DNA of 64,000 nucleotides from Hysterium pulicare CBS 123377. Its lineage: Eukaryota > Ascomycota > Dothideomycetes > Hysteriales > Hysteriaceae. The position numbers were made by a program, and so were the translations under genes. The notes under the pieces were generated by a model, which saw nothing but the letters and a program-made list of their open reading frames with translations, had not been told where the DNA came from and did no database searches. The stretch spans positions 80,580 through 144,579 of the forward strand of contig AJFK01000316.1 in NCBI GenBank assembly GCA_000467715.1, written 5' to 3'. Below are positions 22,500 to 33,246 of the stretch, piece after piece; within the stretch, counting starts at the first letter, position 1; every line of letters begins with the position of its first letter.

Positions 22500-23964
22500 A
22501 TGAATAACCTCACCCGCGTGAAAGTTATCAAGAACCAGAATTATAAGCCATCGGGCTTGAAGTCGTATGTCTACCTCTTGAGAAAATGTAAGTTGGTTGT
22601 TTTATCTCTCTTTCGCTCTGCATCGAACCTCTTTCTTCCGTGCACTGGCACCTTTTCCAAGAGAAATCAAACCTAATAACTTACAGATCAGTTTGCTCCC
22701 ACTCTCGAGGGACCCTTCTTCGTCTCCAACAAGGTAGTTCAGCAAGGCAAACACGGCATCCACAAGCTTATAGGTGGAAAGGCCCATGTCAAACAACATC
22801 AATTACAAAAGAAGGACCCTTCGTCGGGCACGGCTGGCGAAGTCACTGCCGATGACCAACAGAATGACTCGATGTATTTGTGCCCAGTCCAGATTGGAAC
22901 GCCGGCGCAAACGCTCAACTTGGATTTTGATACCGGATCCTCTGATCTTTGGGTATGGGCTATCTTTAGGCATCATCTCTATAGACTGGCTGACTAACGA
23001 GTGACAGATCATGTCGACTGAAGAGCCCTCGGCCACCCAGAAGACGGGCAAACACAACATCTTCAACCCGGCGAAATCGAGCACCTACAAGAAATCTTCC
23101 GGGAGCACCTGGAAAATCCAATATGGTGATGGCTCCACCGCCTCCGGCGATGTTGGAACGGACAACGTGACCATTGGCGGACTGACCATCAAGGGCCAGG
23201 CAATCGAGCTTGCCAAGACGCTCTCGTCTCAGTTCACTCAGGGCACTGGTGATGGCCTTCTCGGCCTTGCATGGGGCAACATCAACACCGTTACGCCCAA
23301 GGCCGTAGCAACACCGGTCGAGAACATGATCACTCAACAAGATATTCCTCAGAATGCGGAGCTCTTCACTGCCTATCTCGGTAGCTGGCGTGATGCCAAC
23401 GAGCCCGATAAGGGCGAGTCTTTCTACACCTTCGGCTACATTGATCAAGATGTCATCAAGGCTGCAGGCGGCAAAGACCCCTACTACACTCCCGTCGACA
23501 ACAGCCAGGGATTCTGGCAATTTGCGTCTGCGTCTGCTTCTGTGAACGGTAAAACGATCCAGCGCAGCGGCAACACTGCTATCGCTGACACCGGTACCAC
23601 ACTCGCCCTTGTCGATGATGCGACCTGCAAGGCCATTTATGATGCTATTCCCGGCGGCAAATACGATGATCAGCAGCAAGGCTACACCTTCCCCGCGAAT
23701 ACATCTGCGGACGATCTCCCAACCGTCACCTTCGCTGTTGGCGACCAACAGTTCGCAGTCCAGAAGGAAGATCTGGGCTTTGCTAGTATTGATGCGAACA
23801 CGGTGTACGGTGGCATCCAGAGTCGAGGTGACATGACTTTTGATATCCTTGGCGATACCTTCTTGAAGGGTATCTACGCCATCTTCGATCAGGGCAACAA
23901 GAGATTCGGCGCTGTGCAGAGGGTTGAGCAGGAGCAAAATGTCTCGGCTCCGCCAACCGAGTAG
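22500..23964 (+). CDS. Pepsin-type aspartic protease (family A1)
   Basis: Three exons: 22500-22587, 22687-22952, 23008-23964; 436 aa. Both catalytic aspartates are visible: FDTGSSDLW at the end of exon 2 and [11 protein letters not shown] in exon 3. The flap region [16 protein letters not shown] and [21 protein letters not shown] near the C-terminus are classic A1 blocks. A propeptide of roughly 90 residues precedes the mature enzyme ([17 protein letters not shown]). No signal peptide is visible at the N-terminus ([19 protein letters not shown]), unlike most secreted penicillopepsin relatives. Either an upstream exon encodes it or the enzyme is non-classical or intracellular. A long frame on the other strand (22966-24198) is judged a codon-bias shadow. 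Confidence 0.9.
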
Positions 23965-25122
23965 GTAGAGAGTCTCGATCTCGCATAGACGGCTTGGAGG
24001 ATACATGGGCTTATGAGTACATTGCGATGAATATATGGGCAAATTGATGACGGAATGAACACACTGGGATGTCTGATCAAGGCTGGGATTTTCGGCTTGC
24101 TCTACACTTGCTACTGTTTGTAATGATACCTTTGCACAATGGCAATAAGTTTCTCTATATTCTTTCAGCTCTGATCTATGTAACTCCAACTTACTCATGA
24201 CATATGAGGCAGGTACGTCTTCTACATCGAATACTACATTTCACTAGTTGTTGGTTCTCAGCTGGCCCTAGATATCAGCTGAAATTGATACCAGGTGAGC
24301 GGGATCGGGGCTAGCGTGAATTATTATTGCTTTTCTCCAGAAAGGATGCGCGTGAACCTTTTCTTCCTCCGTGTATCCAATCTACCAACCGTTGCGATCA
24401 GCCCTGTTACCACATGCATAAGCGGCCTGAATATTCAGCTCAAAACTACTCTACAAGCAGCATCTGAAAGATGAACGACCCCCAAACCTCGATGCTTCTT
24501 TCTCAGGACCAGATTGAGTAGAAGCTCAAGGCAAGCTAGCCAATAGCCATTTGAGATTTACAATCGGTATCTGCAAGTTACCGTCATCAAAGAAACCTAG
24601 GGCCTAGCTCTACGCTGGAGTGATGATTCCATCCAGATTCAGCTTCTTGACTGGTGTGGACAAGAGAACCGTTTTGTTGGATCTCTGCAAGCCACTTGAG
24701 GGATAAGTAAGCCAGTCGTGCTGGCTGATGGTAGCCACGCACTTATCTTTCTTTACTTTTGAATTCACCTTTTATTCTAGAACATTGTACACGTGATACT
24801 GATACTCTTTCATGAGGTATGGGTGTGGAGGTTTTTGGAAAGAGAGGGGAATGTAGTGGTGAGGATCGGTGAGGAAGATATTGAGTAAGGAGATTGGAAT
24901 TGGGCAGGATGTATTGTGAAGGATAGATGCTGCTTTAGGTTTACTCCTATCAATCTTAAAGGAGGTGAGCTGACGAAAATAGTGGTCCCTATTGAGTATC
25001 TATTGGCATGAATTGATACCAAAAGCTTCTCTTTTTATATGTCAAGACTTCAGAACTTCACTACTCACCCTCCTTTGCCTAGTCTTTCCTTGCCCACCAT
25101 ACATCCTCCACTCCATCCCCCT
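23965..25122. other. Convergent spacer
   Basis: About 1.15 kb between the protease and the aldo/keto reductase stop. AT-richer, with short frames only and no recognised element. Confidence 0.35.
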
Positions 25123-26374
25123 TCAAAGCGGCTGCGGAATCTTCTTAAATGGGGCATCCAAAGCCCCCTGATGCGGCGCAATAGGCTTCGGGCCCTCCAC
25201 CCAATCAAAATATCCGAACCGCTGCAAGAACGTATTATCCTCGGGACCCAATACAGCTTTATTCTGGAACCCATTCAACATATTATGCGGAAACCCAATC
25301 TCAAACGGATACCCCTCTTCAATCTCCGCAATCTCTTCTTCGCTCAACCTCAAGCCCAACGCCTCAATATTCCCCCTCAAATGCTCCACTTTCCTGCCTC
25401 CGCAAATGGGGAATGTATACGGCGCTTTATGCATAACGTATGCCAACGCCACACTCGTAATAAGCGTCCCCTTCTCCCCAGCAATCTTCTCAAGAACAGC
25501 CACAACCCCATCCTCCTTCCCCGTCCTTGTAGCAGCGAAGTTCCTCCCTCCATCCTTCCCAGCCTGTCCCCGGGGCTTGAAATACCCACCTCCGAGTGCG
25601 CCCCAGGGGGCCAGCGCCATGCCTTCGGCTTGGCACATGGGAGTGATTTCGCGCTCGAAGTCGCGCTCGGCGGCTGAGTAGCGGCCCTGGTAGACGGAGA
25701 ATTGGCGCAGGCCGTGCTGGCGGGCGTAGTCGTTGCATTTTACGACGAGCCAGGCGGGGGTGTCACTGATGCCGAGGTAGATTACTTTGCCGGCGGTGAT
25801 GAGATTGTTGAGGGAGTGCATGAGTTCGGGGATGGAGGTTGTGTGGTCCCAGACGTGGACGTAGTACTTTTGTAGTTGTCGTTAGTTTGGTGTTTGCAAG
25901 GGAAGAGTTGGGGGAAGAGGGAAAGGGAAGGTTGTATACCAAATCGATGTAAGAAGTTTTCAAACGCTTAAGAGATCTTTCAATACTCGTGTGCAAATTC
26001 TTAGCATTGTTCCCTCCGTAGTTACTCTGGATAACCTTCTCCCCTAACTGGGTAGTCTGACTGCCCGTATACTTTGTTGCAATCACCATCTCATCTCTAT
26101 TCCCCTTCTGCTCCATCCACTCTCCCAACCACTGCTCGCTCTCGCCGAATTGGTAGTTGACGGCTGTGTCGATGAAGTTGCCGCCTTGAGAGTAGAAGTA
26201 GTCGAGCATTTCGAAGGCGGTTTCTTTACTGCATTCGCCGAGAATCTGCTTCCAGGCGTTGCCGAAGTTCATGGCGCCTAGACAGAAAGGTGATACTTTT
26301 ACGGCGGCGGTTGGAGAGAGCATTCTGTGGCGGCCCAGGAGGGACTTTGGGGGTGGTGGGGGTCTGGAGCTCAT
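25123..26374 (-). CDS. Aldo/keto reductase, aryl-alcohol dehydrogenase / norsolorinic acid reductase-like
   Basis: Two minus-strand exons: 25940-26374 and 25123-25866; 392 aa. A TIM-barrel NADPH-dependent reductase. The catalytic tetrad fits: Asp and Tyr in FIDTAVNYQFGESE, Lys in VIATKY, His in YVHVWDH (first residues of exon 2). Cofactor-loop motifs follow (SVYQGRYS; WGALGGGYF; the CGGRKVEHLRGNIEAL block). The intron runs GTATAC...AAAAG and is in phase 0 after YIDL. Length and the C-terminal PKPIAPHQGALDA extension match fungal aryl-alcohol dehydrogenases, which reduce aromatic aldehydes. Members also occur in secondary-metabolite clusters (for example the aflatoxin NorA/NorB type), but no biosynthetic core gene lies nearby. 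Confidence 0.88.
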
Positions 26375-27038
26375 TTTGACTTGTGGAGTATGGTTTGCTG
26401 TTTAAATTGGGTCTTAGTTGAATGGGCTAACCTTGACTGACTCGAATTGAATTGGAGCAATCTTCGAGGATTCGTCACGTATCTATATATGTTGACCAGA
26501 GGACCGAAATATAAGGCTACCTACAGTATCACGGCTTTACGTGCTAACTCCGGTCTAACAGCTGCAAGGGAATTGTCAGGATATGCAAAAGGCCGGAGTA
26601 AACATGCTATCGCCGAAGAGCATCAGCATGCTGAACTGGAGTCAGCGCATACTTTCATCTATTGTCCCGTTACCCTCGTCGAGAAGTGTGGTATTGCTTC
26701 TGGATGGGAAGATGAAGCTCTGTGCTTATCCCGAGCACCAACCAAATCTAGCCTAGCCCACGAAGCTTCCCCTGACATGCCCGAAGCATTGCAGCAATCG
26801 TCATAGATGGCTCGAGCATGCCCACCAATTTTGCAGATGATGAAATCAACATCAATGCCCATTAGGTATCCAAATCGCCGACTGCTGCAAGGTACAAGTA
26901 CAAATAAGCACCCTTCATCAGCAATCCTCCGCTCTTTAGATCCCTACTTACACAAGACTAACATCACCGTTGAAGAGCTCGTTCTCATCAATCAAATACA
27001 ACTAACACCCCGTAACGGCTGTTTCTTATCCATCAAAC
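26375..27038. promoter_or_regulatory. Divergent promoter region (AKR / SMP-like)
   Basis: 664 bp between two start codons facing away from each other. ATCTATATATG near 26479 is TATA-like. A 119-codon frame at 26447-26806 shows no domain and is not called as a gene. Confidence 0.3.
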
Positions 27039-27674
27039 ATGTCAACCAGACTTCTCACCCTCCGCCGCATTATCTCTCCAGCATCCACAGCATCCACAGC
27101 ATCCTCATACATAAGAACAAGACCTCAATTCCGCACAATGGCTTCCGCAGTCGTCAACTCCGAGTTCATCTCGCAAATCACCGCCGCCGAGAAACCCCTC
27201 ACGAACCAAGACGACCCCGTGAAAGGCGGTCCAACCGCCCAAGCCCAATCCCACGTCGGCCAAGAACTCACATCACAAGTGATCCACGACATCACGATGG
27301 GCGAGCGCACAATAACAGGGCAGGAGAAGCCCATTCAAAACGGACCCACATCCATCGCTCAATCCATCTTCGCAGCCGCCAGCGGTGCCAGCGATTCCTT
27401 CAAGTCCGCCAAATCAGACGCGGTAGAACATTCGGGTGTGTTGGATGCGGATACCATTAGTAGGATTACGCAGAAGGAGAAGGAGATTACAGGACAGGAT
27501 GATCCGGTCAGGAAGGGACCGACGGCAAAGGCGCAACAGCACGCTGGTGAGCCGATTACGAGTCAGGCGTTGCATGATATTACGGAGGGGGAGAAGAAGG
27601 TTACGGGCGGGGAGAGGGTGAAGGGTGGGCCGACGGCTGAGGCGCAGAGTGAGCTTGCTAAGAGTAGGCAGTGA
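27039..27674 (+). CDS. Seed maturation protein (SMP/LEA)-domain protein
   Basis: Single exon, 211 aa. Contains three SMP-like repeats built on I(T/S)..EK..T.QD.PV..GPTA.AQ: near residues 47-75 (NQDDPVKGGPTAQAQSHVG), 80-115 (IHDITMGERTITGQEKP) and 145-205 (ITGQDDPVRKGPTAKAQQH; GGPTAEAQSELA). SMP-domain proteins are hydrophilic, LEA-like and linked in plants and fungi to desiccation and dormancy, for example in conidia. The first 35 residues (MSTRLLTLRRIISPASTAS) are Arg/Ser-rich without acids and look like a mitochondrial presequence. A second Met (MASAVVNSEF) could give a cytosolic form. The family assignment rests on the repeat motif; stress protection is inference. Confidence 0.8.
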   Translation: MSTRLLTLRRIISPASTASTASSYIRTRPQFRTMASAVVNSEFISQITAAEKPLTNQDDPVKGGPTAQAQSHVGQELTSQVIHDITMGERTITGQEKPIQNGPTSIAQSIFAAASGASDSFKSAKSDAVEHSGVLDADTISRITQKEKEITGQDDPVRKGPTAKAQQHAGEPITSQALHDITEGEKKVTGGERVKGGPTAEAQSELAKSRQ

Positions 27675-28382
27675 GCTGGTATGGACACGGTACGATAAGT
27701 CTTTCTGGAGCAACTGTATAGCATATATGTAGGAATACTAAACACTCGTGTCGTTGATTATGGGAAGATATCCTGACTGAAAGGCAAATATCCTGTGTTT
27801 CGACCAGGTGGCAGACGACCTTGTGATCATGTCCTTACTGATGGTTATATGCAGTCAGACGCCTCTAATATGATCATCCTCGGGATATTACCTCCATCCC
27901 AGGTTCATACCCGGCAGACGATCTATTTGCAATACCTCGCGGCATATGTTACAAAAGCTCTCACTCGAGCCAATGAGCGCATTCCTTGGCACCGTGCATT
28001 ACCTTAATGGGAAACACTTCTTCCCCCCGATATTTCCTTCGCACACCCAAGTCGATCGTGGCGTGTTTCTTATTAATCTCCTCCATAAACCCCAAACACT
28101 CAACTGCCATGTAAGAAGCAAGATGCTCTGATCTTCTGCCGTGTCTGTTTAGGCTAAGATGCCGCCTTCTATAATTGATGGCGGCGCTCGCTCGGTGGGG
28201 TGGAACTTATATAGCTGTCTTGTCTATACCCCGCCAGCTCGTGTAACGACTCTTATAAATACTCAGCACTGCGAGCGAGCTGCTTGGAGCTTTTATTACA
28301 GATACGTTTCCCCTTACCTTGACAGTTCGTTGATTTTTTTTTACCTTTCTTCTTTCACGTCTTCTTCAAAACAACCGCAAAT
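27675..28382. other. Intergenic / promoter of the next gene
   Basis: About 700 bp. Two TATA-like stretches (ACTTATATAG near 28207 and CTTATAAATA at 28252) and a TTT/CTT-rich leader precede the ATG at 28383. No gene was recognised. Confidence 0.35.
28252..28261 (+). promoter_or_regulatory. TATA-like element
   Basis: CTTATAAATA about 130 bp upstream of the ATG at 28383, at a typical distance for a fungal promoter. Confidence 0.35.
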
Positions 28383-29669
28383 ATGAATAGCCCGCTTCCA
28401 CACATGCCTAGGCCGAAGAGCTATCTTAGCGTCAACACCAAAACGACAGAACCTCCCTCCGATCTCCCGAAGATGGAATATCGCTTCCTAGGCCGTTCGG
28501 GCTTGCAAGTGTCTGCTATTTCGCTTGGTGGGTGGTTGACGTATGGGGGACATGTGGGGGATGGTAAGAGAGACTCCCTCTTCCTTTGCTCCAGCGTTGA
28601 GTTATATAAGAGGCTGACGGTTGGGGTTTAGATCAAGCTCATGCCTGTCTCAAAGCGGCTTGGGATGCTGGGATTAACTTCTTTGACTGTGCGGAAGGGT
28701 ATGCGGGGGGTGAGAGCGAGAGGGTTATGGGGAGGGCGATTAAGAAGTTTGGGTGGAAGAGGAATGATATTGTTGTTTCGACTAAGGTAGGTGGAGGTCT
28801 TAATCCATTCACCCGATTTCTTTCATTCCATGAGATATTCTAGCGATATCGTGGATTCTGTCATATCTACAGTTCATACCTAACCCTCCAATTAGATCTA
28901 CTGGGGTATGGCCAACGGCGACCGCATAATAAACAATGGCGGCCTATCCCGCAAACACATAATCGAAGGCATCGACGCCTCCCTCTCCCGCCTCCAACTC
29001 TCCTACGTCGATCTCATCTACGCCCACCGTCCCGACCGTCTGGTTCCCATGGAAGAAACCGTGCGCGCCTTCAATCACGTCATCAACACGGGAAAGGCCT
29101 TCTACTGGGGCACATCCGAGTGGCTAGCTTCCGAGATCGAAGCCGCGTGGGCGGTGGCGGATCGTCTTGGTCTTATCGGTCCCGTGATGGAGCAGCCGGA
29201 GTATAGCATGTTGGCGCGAGAGAAAGTAGAGGTGGAGTTTGACAGCTTATATAAGACGAGGGGATTGGGGATCACGAATTTCTCGCCGTTGAAGGGAGGA
29301 ATTCTGTCGGGTAAGTATCTGGATGGTATCCCCAATGATAGTCGGCTTGGACAGAGCGAGGATAAGTTTATTCAAAATGTGTTGAAGAAGTCTGTCGGGT
29401 CGGATTCTTGGAACAAACAGCAGGATACTATCAGAAGTTTGGGAAAGGTGGCGGAGAAGCTGGGGACGGATACTGCGACTTTGGCTATGGCGTGGGTGTT
29501 GAATAATCCGAATGTGAGTAGTGCCATTACGGGAGCTAGCAGGCCGGAGCAGGTTTTCAGGAGTGTGAGGGCGCTGGAGGTTGTAAAGAAGTTGGACGAA
29601 AAGGTTCTTGAGGAGATCGAGGAGATTTTGGGGAATAAGCCTACGGCATTGCCGAAGAGGTTCTTTTGA
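28383..29669 (+). CDS. Aldo/keto reductase, K+ channel beta-subunit-like
   Basis: Three exons: 28383-28563, 28632-28786, 28896-29669; 369 aa. The barrel starts MEYRFLGRSGLQVSAISLGGW. Catalytic residues are Asp/Tyr in FFDCAEGYAGGESE, Lys in VSTKIYWG and His in YAHRPDRL. The FYWGTSEW, NFSPLKGGILSGKY and ITGASRPEQV blocks are those of the Kv-beta/AKR6-like reductases, which use NADPH and reduce aldehydes and ketones. All introns are GT...AG and phases agree. The stop lies only 28 bp from the stop of the converging transcription factor gene, so the 3' UTRs must overlap. Physiological substrate unknown. Confidence 0.9.
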
Positions 29670-29697
29670 TGTAGACGGTCGAAAGCATCTTGAGGCA

Positions 29698-31705
29698 TCA
29701 AGAAAGCAAACCTTCTCGAAATAGTGCAGGAATTACTTTGTCTGCAAGGTTTTTATATGCATATTGCATACCATCCATGCCAGGCCACCTCTCTGCGCAC
29801 CATGATAAAAGGATCAAACATGAGTTAGATACCTGAAATAAAGTGCTGAAGTCAAGACGTTCGTACTCAACTTCTTCGCCAAGTTCAAGTATCCGCTTCA
29901 ACGTTGGAGCTCGACCGTCCAGAGCAAGTAGAGCGTGCGCCATCAGCGTCATCCCAGCAAGGTAGATATAATGCGCGGAAAGGAAAGTCATGGGATAAGA
30001 CCCAAGAGTCGAATCCTCGGGAGCACGAACAATCTTTTCATATGTGTGGATGAGGGCACACGCAGACCAGTAGTTATCTTGAGGTATCACCGAGGTTGTC
30101 GTTGGAGTCTCCTTGGACGTTTCTGTTTCTTTAAGAGCCTTGAGCATAAGGGGCTGGAAGAGGAAGCAAATTGTTGAGTTGTAGCCAACATCACATGTTA
30201 TAGTAGCTACTCCCGTTAGATCATCCGAGACGGAGAGATCATCGCGCCAGCTAGATAGCGTCCTGTATCGATCTTTAAACCAGTCAAGATCAAACAAGGG
30301 AGGGGTTGCTGGTAGATACATGTCCCTGAAGATCTCGGATCGAAGATAGACGAGTCGGTAGTGGTGCGCGATTGATATTGGTTGAAGCGATGCTTGATCC
30401 GTGACATCGACGGTCGACACAATGCTTGGGTATTCTGTCGTAATGATAGGCTCAGGTAGATCTGATCCACGGCCAAATAGTTGTCCGACTATCCTTTCGA
30501 TAGCATATAGACCCCAAAAGGTCGATCTGCGAAGCTTTCGTTGTGATTCGGTTTCCAAATCTGTTAGAAGCTCGGTATGGTAGCCTAGCTCCACGCTGAG
30601 TCTGCATGCGTAATCCAGGAGCTTCCATATGTCTCCTTTTCTGGGATAGAAAAGACAAAATACGGTTAGAAGCAGCAGAGCTTGCAAGGAACCTTGAGAC
30701 ACCTCCGACGTTACTTCTTCCACACAGGGAAGAGCGTCATTGTAGAAAGCCATACTTTCGACGCTGCGAGAAGGATCATATCTTGCCTTTGTTGCGCATG
30801 CAATAGCACACATCATTGTGACCCTGAAGTATTGATGAGCTTCTAGACCGTGAAGATCTTCGGGTCTGAAGAAGTCACGGTGCCGCAAACCGAGATAGAT
30901 GTGCATGTCATTGACAGCCAGATTTTCGTCAACCATACCATACAGAGTGTTCGAGGATACGAAGAATAGCTGGCAGAGAGCTCTTACGTCCTCTGGCTGG
31001 CAGTGGCTATCATTTGATAGATCACGGGGTTTCGGCTCTATCGAATCAATGTCCGGCTTAGAGACAGGATTGTCAAGGACTTGCTCGGACAATAAACCTC
31101 TCTTGATGGCGTTGTGAAGAACGTCAACCGTGAGCGCAAACACAGAGCTGGCGCCAAAGAACCGTGACTTGGTGATGGTAGACGGAATGATGAAATGTTT
31201 GTCAAATGAATCGGTAAAGCGCCTAGAAATCGGAAAACTGTCAGAAATGTCGTGAATCACACTTGCTATACTGCCGCTATTTCGAGCCATCTGTGGAGAT
31301 AACGAAATATTCGGCGAGGCTCTGAGTCCAGGGGATGATTGTTTCTCCTCTAATGCAACGGGCATTACATGATGTGGTGACGAACTAAGAGCGTGCTGGA
31401 CCGCTTTCAATTGCTCGAGACGTGTAAGAAGAGACTGAACATAGCTGCACAACCGGTTAGATTTGAGCAACATAGCGGCTTGCAATTCCTTACGATCGTG
31501 GCAATGACTGCTGAAGTGCATGATCATATAGAGTGCACTCGACGCCGGCCTTTTGACATAACCTGCAATCTGGTAGCTGGGTATCACACTTCCGTCTGAG
31601 CCTTCGGCAGCGGTGGCATGTTGGAAGCAACTGCTGGACAAGTTCCTTTGATGTTGTAGCTGACGAGAAAGTCTGAGGTTCAACCATAGCGGCTATTTCC
31701 CCCAT
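29698..31705 (-). CDS. Zn2Cys6 fungal-type transcription factor (intact)
   Basis: Two minus-strand exons: 31494-31705 and 29698-31444; 652 aa. The N-terminal zinc cluster at residues 30-57 has the canonical spacing C-x2-C-x6-C-x6-C-x2-C-x6-C (CHRCRRLRRKCDTQLPDC and the following CRLCQKAGVEC). A short linker and heptad-like LLTRLEQLKAV follow across the intron (CTAAC branch site). The fungal-specific middle homology region lies in exon 2 (SVELGYHTELL; RRSTFWGLYAIERIVGQLFGR). Zn2Cys6 proteins bind CGG half-sites as dimers and regulate catabolic or secondary-metabolism genes. The gene is divergent from the FAD-monooxygenase relic (512 bp between starts), so it may once have regulated that group. 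Target unknown. Confidence 0.88.
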
Positions 31706-32217
31706 TCCTCGCCTAGACGATCTACACTACTGGCGATACCGTTTTGATTTGGCTGGATAGGTGAGAGTGAGGTCTAAGATTGATGGATTCCGTCGCCAAA
31801 TAGGGGTAACGGTGAGCAGTAGGGCATGTTTGAAGCGATGCCGAGATGATCGAGGTATCTACATCACAATCAATCTCAATCTCAGTTTGGAGGAGAGTGG
31901 AGTTGTCGTTGGACGTTGACTCATGTACGGGTACCAGCTGCCGTCACCCGTAGTCAGGCGCCGAAGATTTGCCATTGGCAGGGACATGTGATAAGGGATG
32001 CGGACATGTCCGTTCCTCTACTCCACTGACAAACACCAACTTCCTTCTCCGCTTAACAATGCGCGACACGTTCGGTGTCGCGGCGACCGCTTCATTGTTC
32101 AGCGAGACATGAGAGAATACTGCCTTTAAAGCGAAGACACCTGGAATTCTACCACGATATATTTTAGTCAATCCAATTGGAAGAAAGCTTCATCACATCC
32201 TCACGCGTCTGTTCAAG
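31706..32217. promoter_or_regulatory. Divergent region between the regulator and the monooxygenase relic
   Basis: 512 bp between two opposing start codons. Several CCG/CGG triplets occur, but I see no clear paired zinc-cluster site. Confidence 0.25.
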
Positions 32218-33246
32218 ATGGCATTCAAGGACAAAAGAATTGCTATCATTGGTGGGGGCCTTGGAGGCATGGCCTTCATGAACTCTGCCATCTACGTTAG
32301 CCTCGAAAATGTGTACGTAAGGTCGGGGTACAATGTCTATGTCCCCGTGTTTATACATTTCTCTTACATGTTCACTACCTATATCCCATTTAAGTGGTAT
32401 CTGATGATTAAAACACTATAAGTAGAAGTTTTAAGCGGGTTCTGGCAGTACCAAAACGCTTTTTGAAGTTCATGCTAATTATACCCCTGCCTTTAGTCAT
32501 CTCTACGAGGCCGCACCGGAGTTTACAGAAGTCGGGGCTGCAGTCAACATAACACGCAACGCCAACCAAGTTTTAGACGCATTCGGACTCAAGGATGATA
32601 TGCTCTGGAAATACTCGCGAGATCCGCCCTGTTATATGGAGTATCGACACTATCGGACCGGACTCAACGCAAAATCAAAGCAACATCGTTACATCATTGA
32701 ATGAAATCAACCATGAATGAGAGCTTTAAATATAATAACCGCTTACGTGTGGTTGAGCTTAATCAAACTCTTCTTCACTATCGGACCGGCGAATATTTGG
32801 GGGCCATTGGCGAGTTTGGAGAGCCACCGTCCCGACAGATTCATTGCGCACATCTGATTGACGTTTTGAAGAAGAAAGTACCCGAATCGATGATATCTAA
32901 AGGCAAAAGACTTGCTGAGATCGAACGAGACCAATTTAGCGATTGCTATCATCTGAAATTCCAAAAACGGTAGCGTGGCTGATGCGGATATAATCATTGG
33001 TTGCGATGGAAAAAAGTCTGTAGTCCGACAACACCTCAGCTTTACCGATCATCCCATCTACTCCGGTCAGATGGTGTATCGGGGTTACGTTTCTTATGAT
33101 GACCTGACTCCTGAGACTGCAGAGCTGCTGCGAAAGACTGTTAACTTCCGCAGGCCTAGGAGACACGTGCTAACCCTACCCATCGGTAACCAAGAGCAAA
33201 ATTTGACTGTGTTGGTATCATTGGATTCATGACCGAGCCATTGGAA
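32218..33246 (+). pseudogene. FAD-dependent monooxygenase relic (salicylate-hydroxylase-like), 3'-truncated
   Basis: It begins with a clean dinucleotide-binding motif (RIAIIGGGLGGMAF). An intron (32313-32496) with a CTAAT branch then leads to LYEAAPEFTEVGAAVNIT and NANQVLDAFGL, the N-terminal half of class A flavin monooxygenases. The DG motif region survives (ADADIIIGCDGKKSVVR). Lesions: a 128-bp insertion bounded by a 14-bp direct repeat (32648-32661 and 32776-32789) that brings a stop; an extra A in an A-run near 32960; a one-base loss near 33208. The coding similarity then ends near MTEPLEGW (about 33246) and passes directly into permease sequence. Roughly the C-terminal 40% of the enzyme is gone. 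Intact relatives hydroxylate aromatic or N-heterocyclic acids. Confidence 0.8.
32648..32789 (+). repeat. 14-bp direct repeat bounding a 114-bp insert
   Basis: CACTATCGGACCGG occurs at 32648-32661 and 32776-32789. Removing one copy plus the intervening 114 bp joins MEYRHYRTG directly to EYLGAIGEFGEP, the arrangement expected of the protein family. The insert shows no terminal inverted repeats. Confidence 0.75.

Noticed and set aside
22966-24198. 410-codon open frame antisense to the aspartic protease
   Set aside because: It mirrors the protease exon, shows no domain and begins within its 3' flank; long antisense frames are common opposite codon-biased fungal exons.
26447-26806. 119-codon frame between the aldo/keto reductase and SMP-like gene
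   Set aside because: Lies in a divergent promoter region and has no domain or signal peptide.
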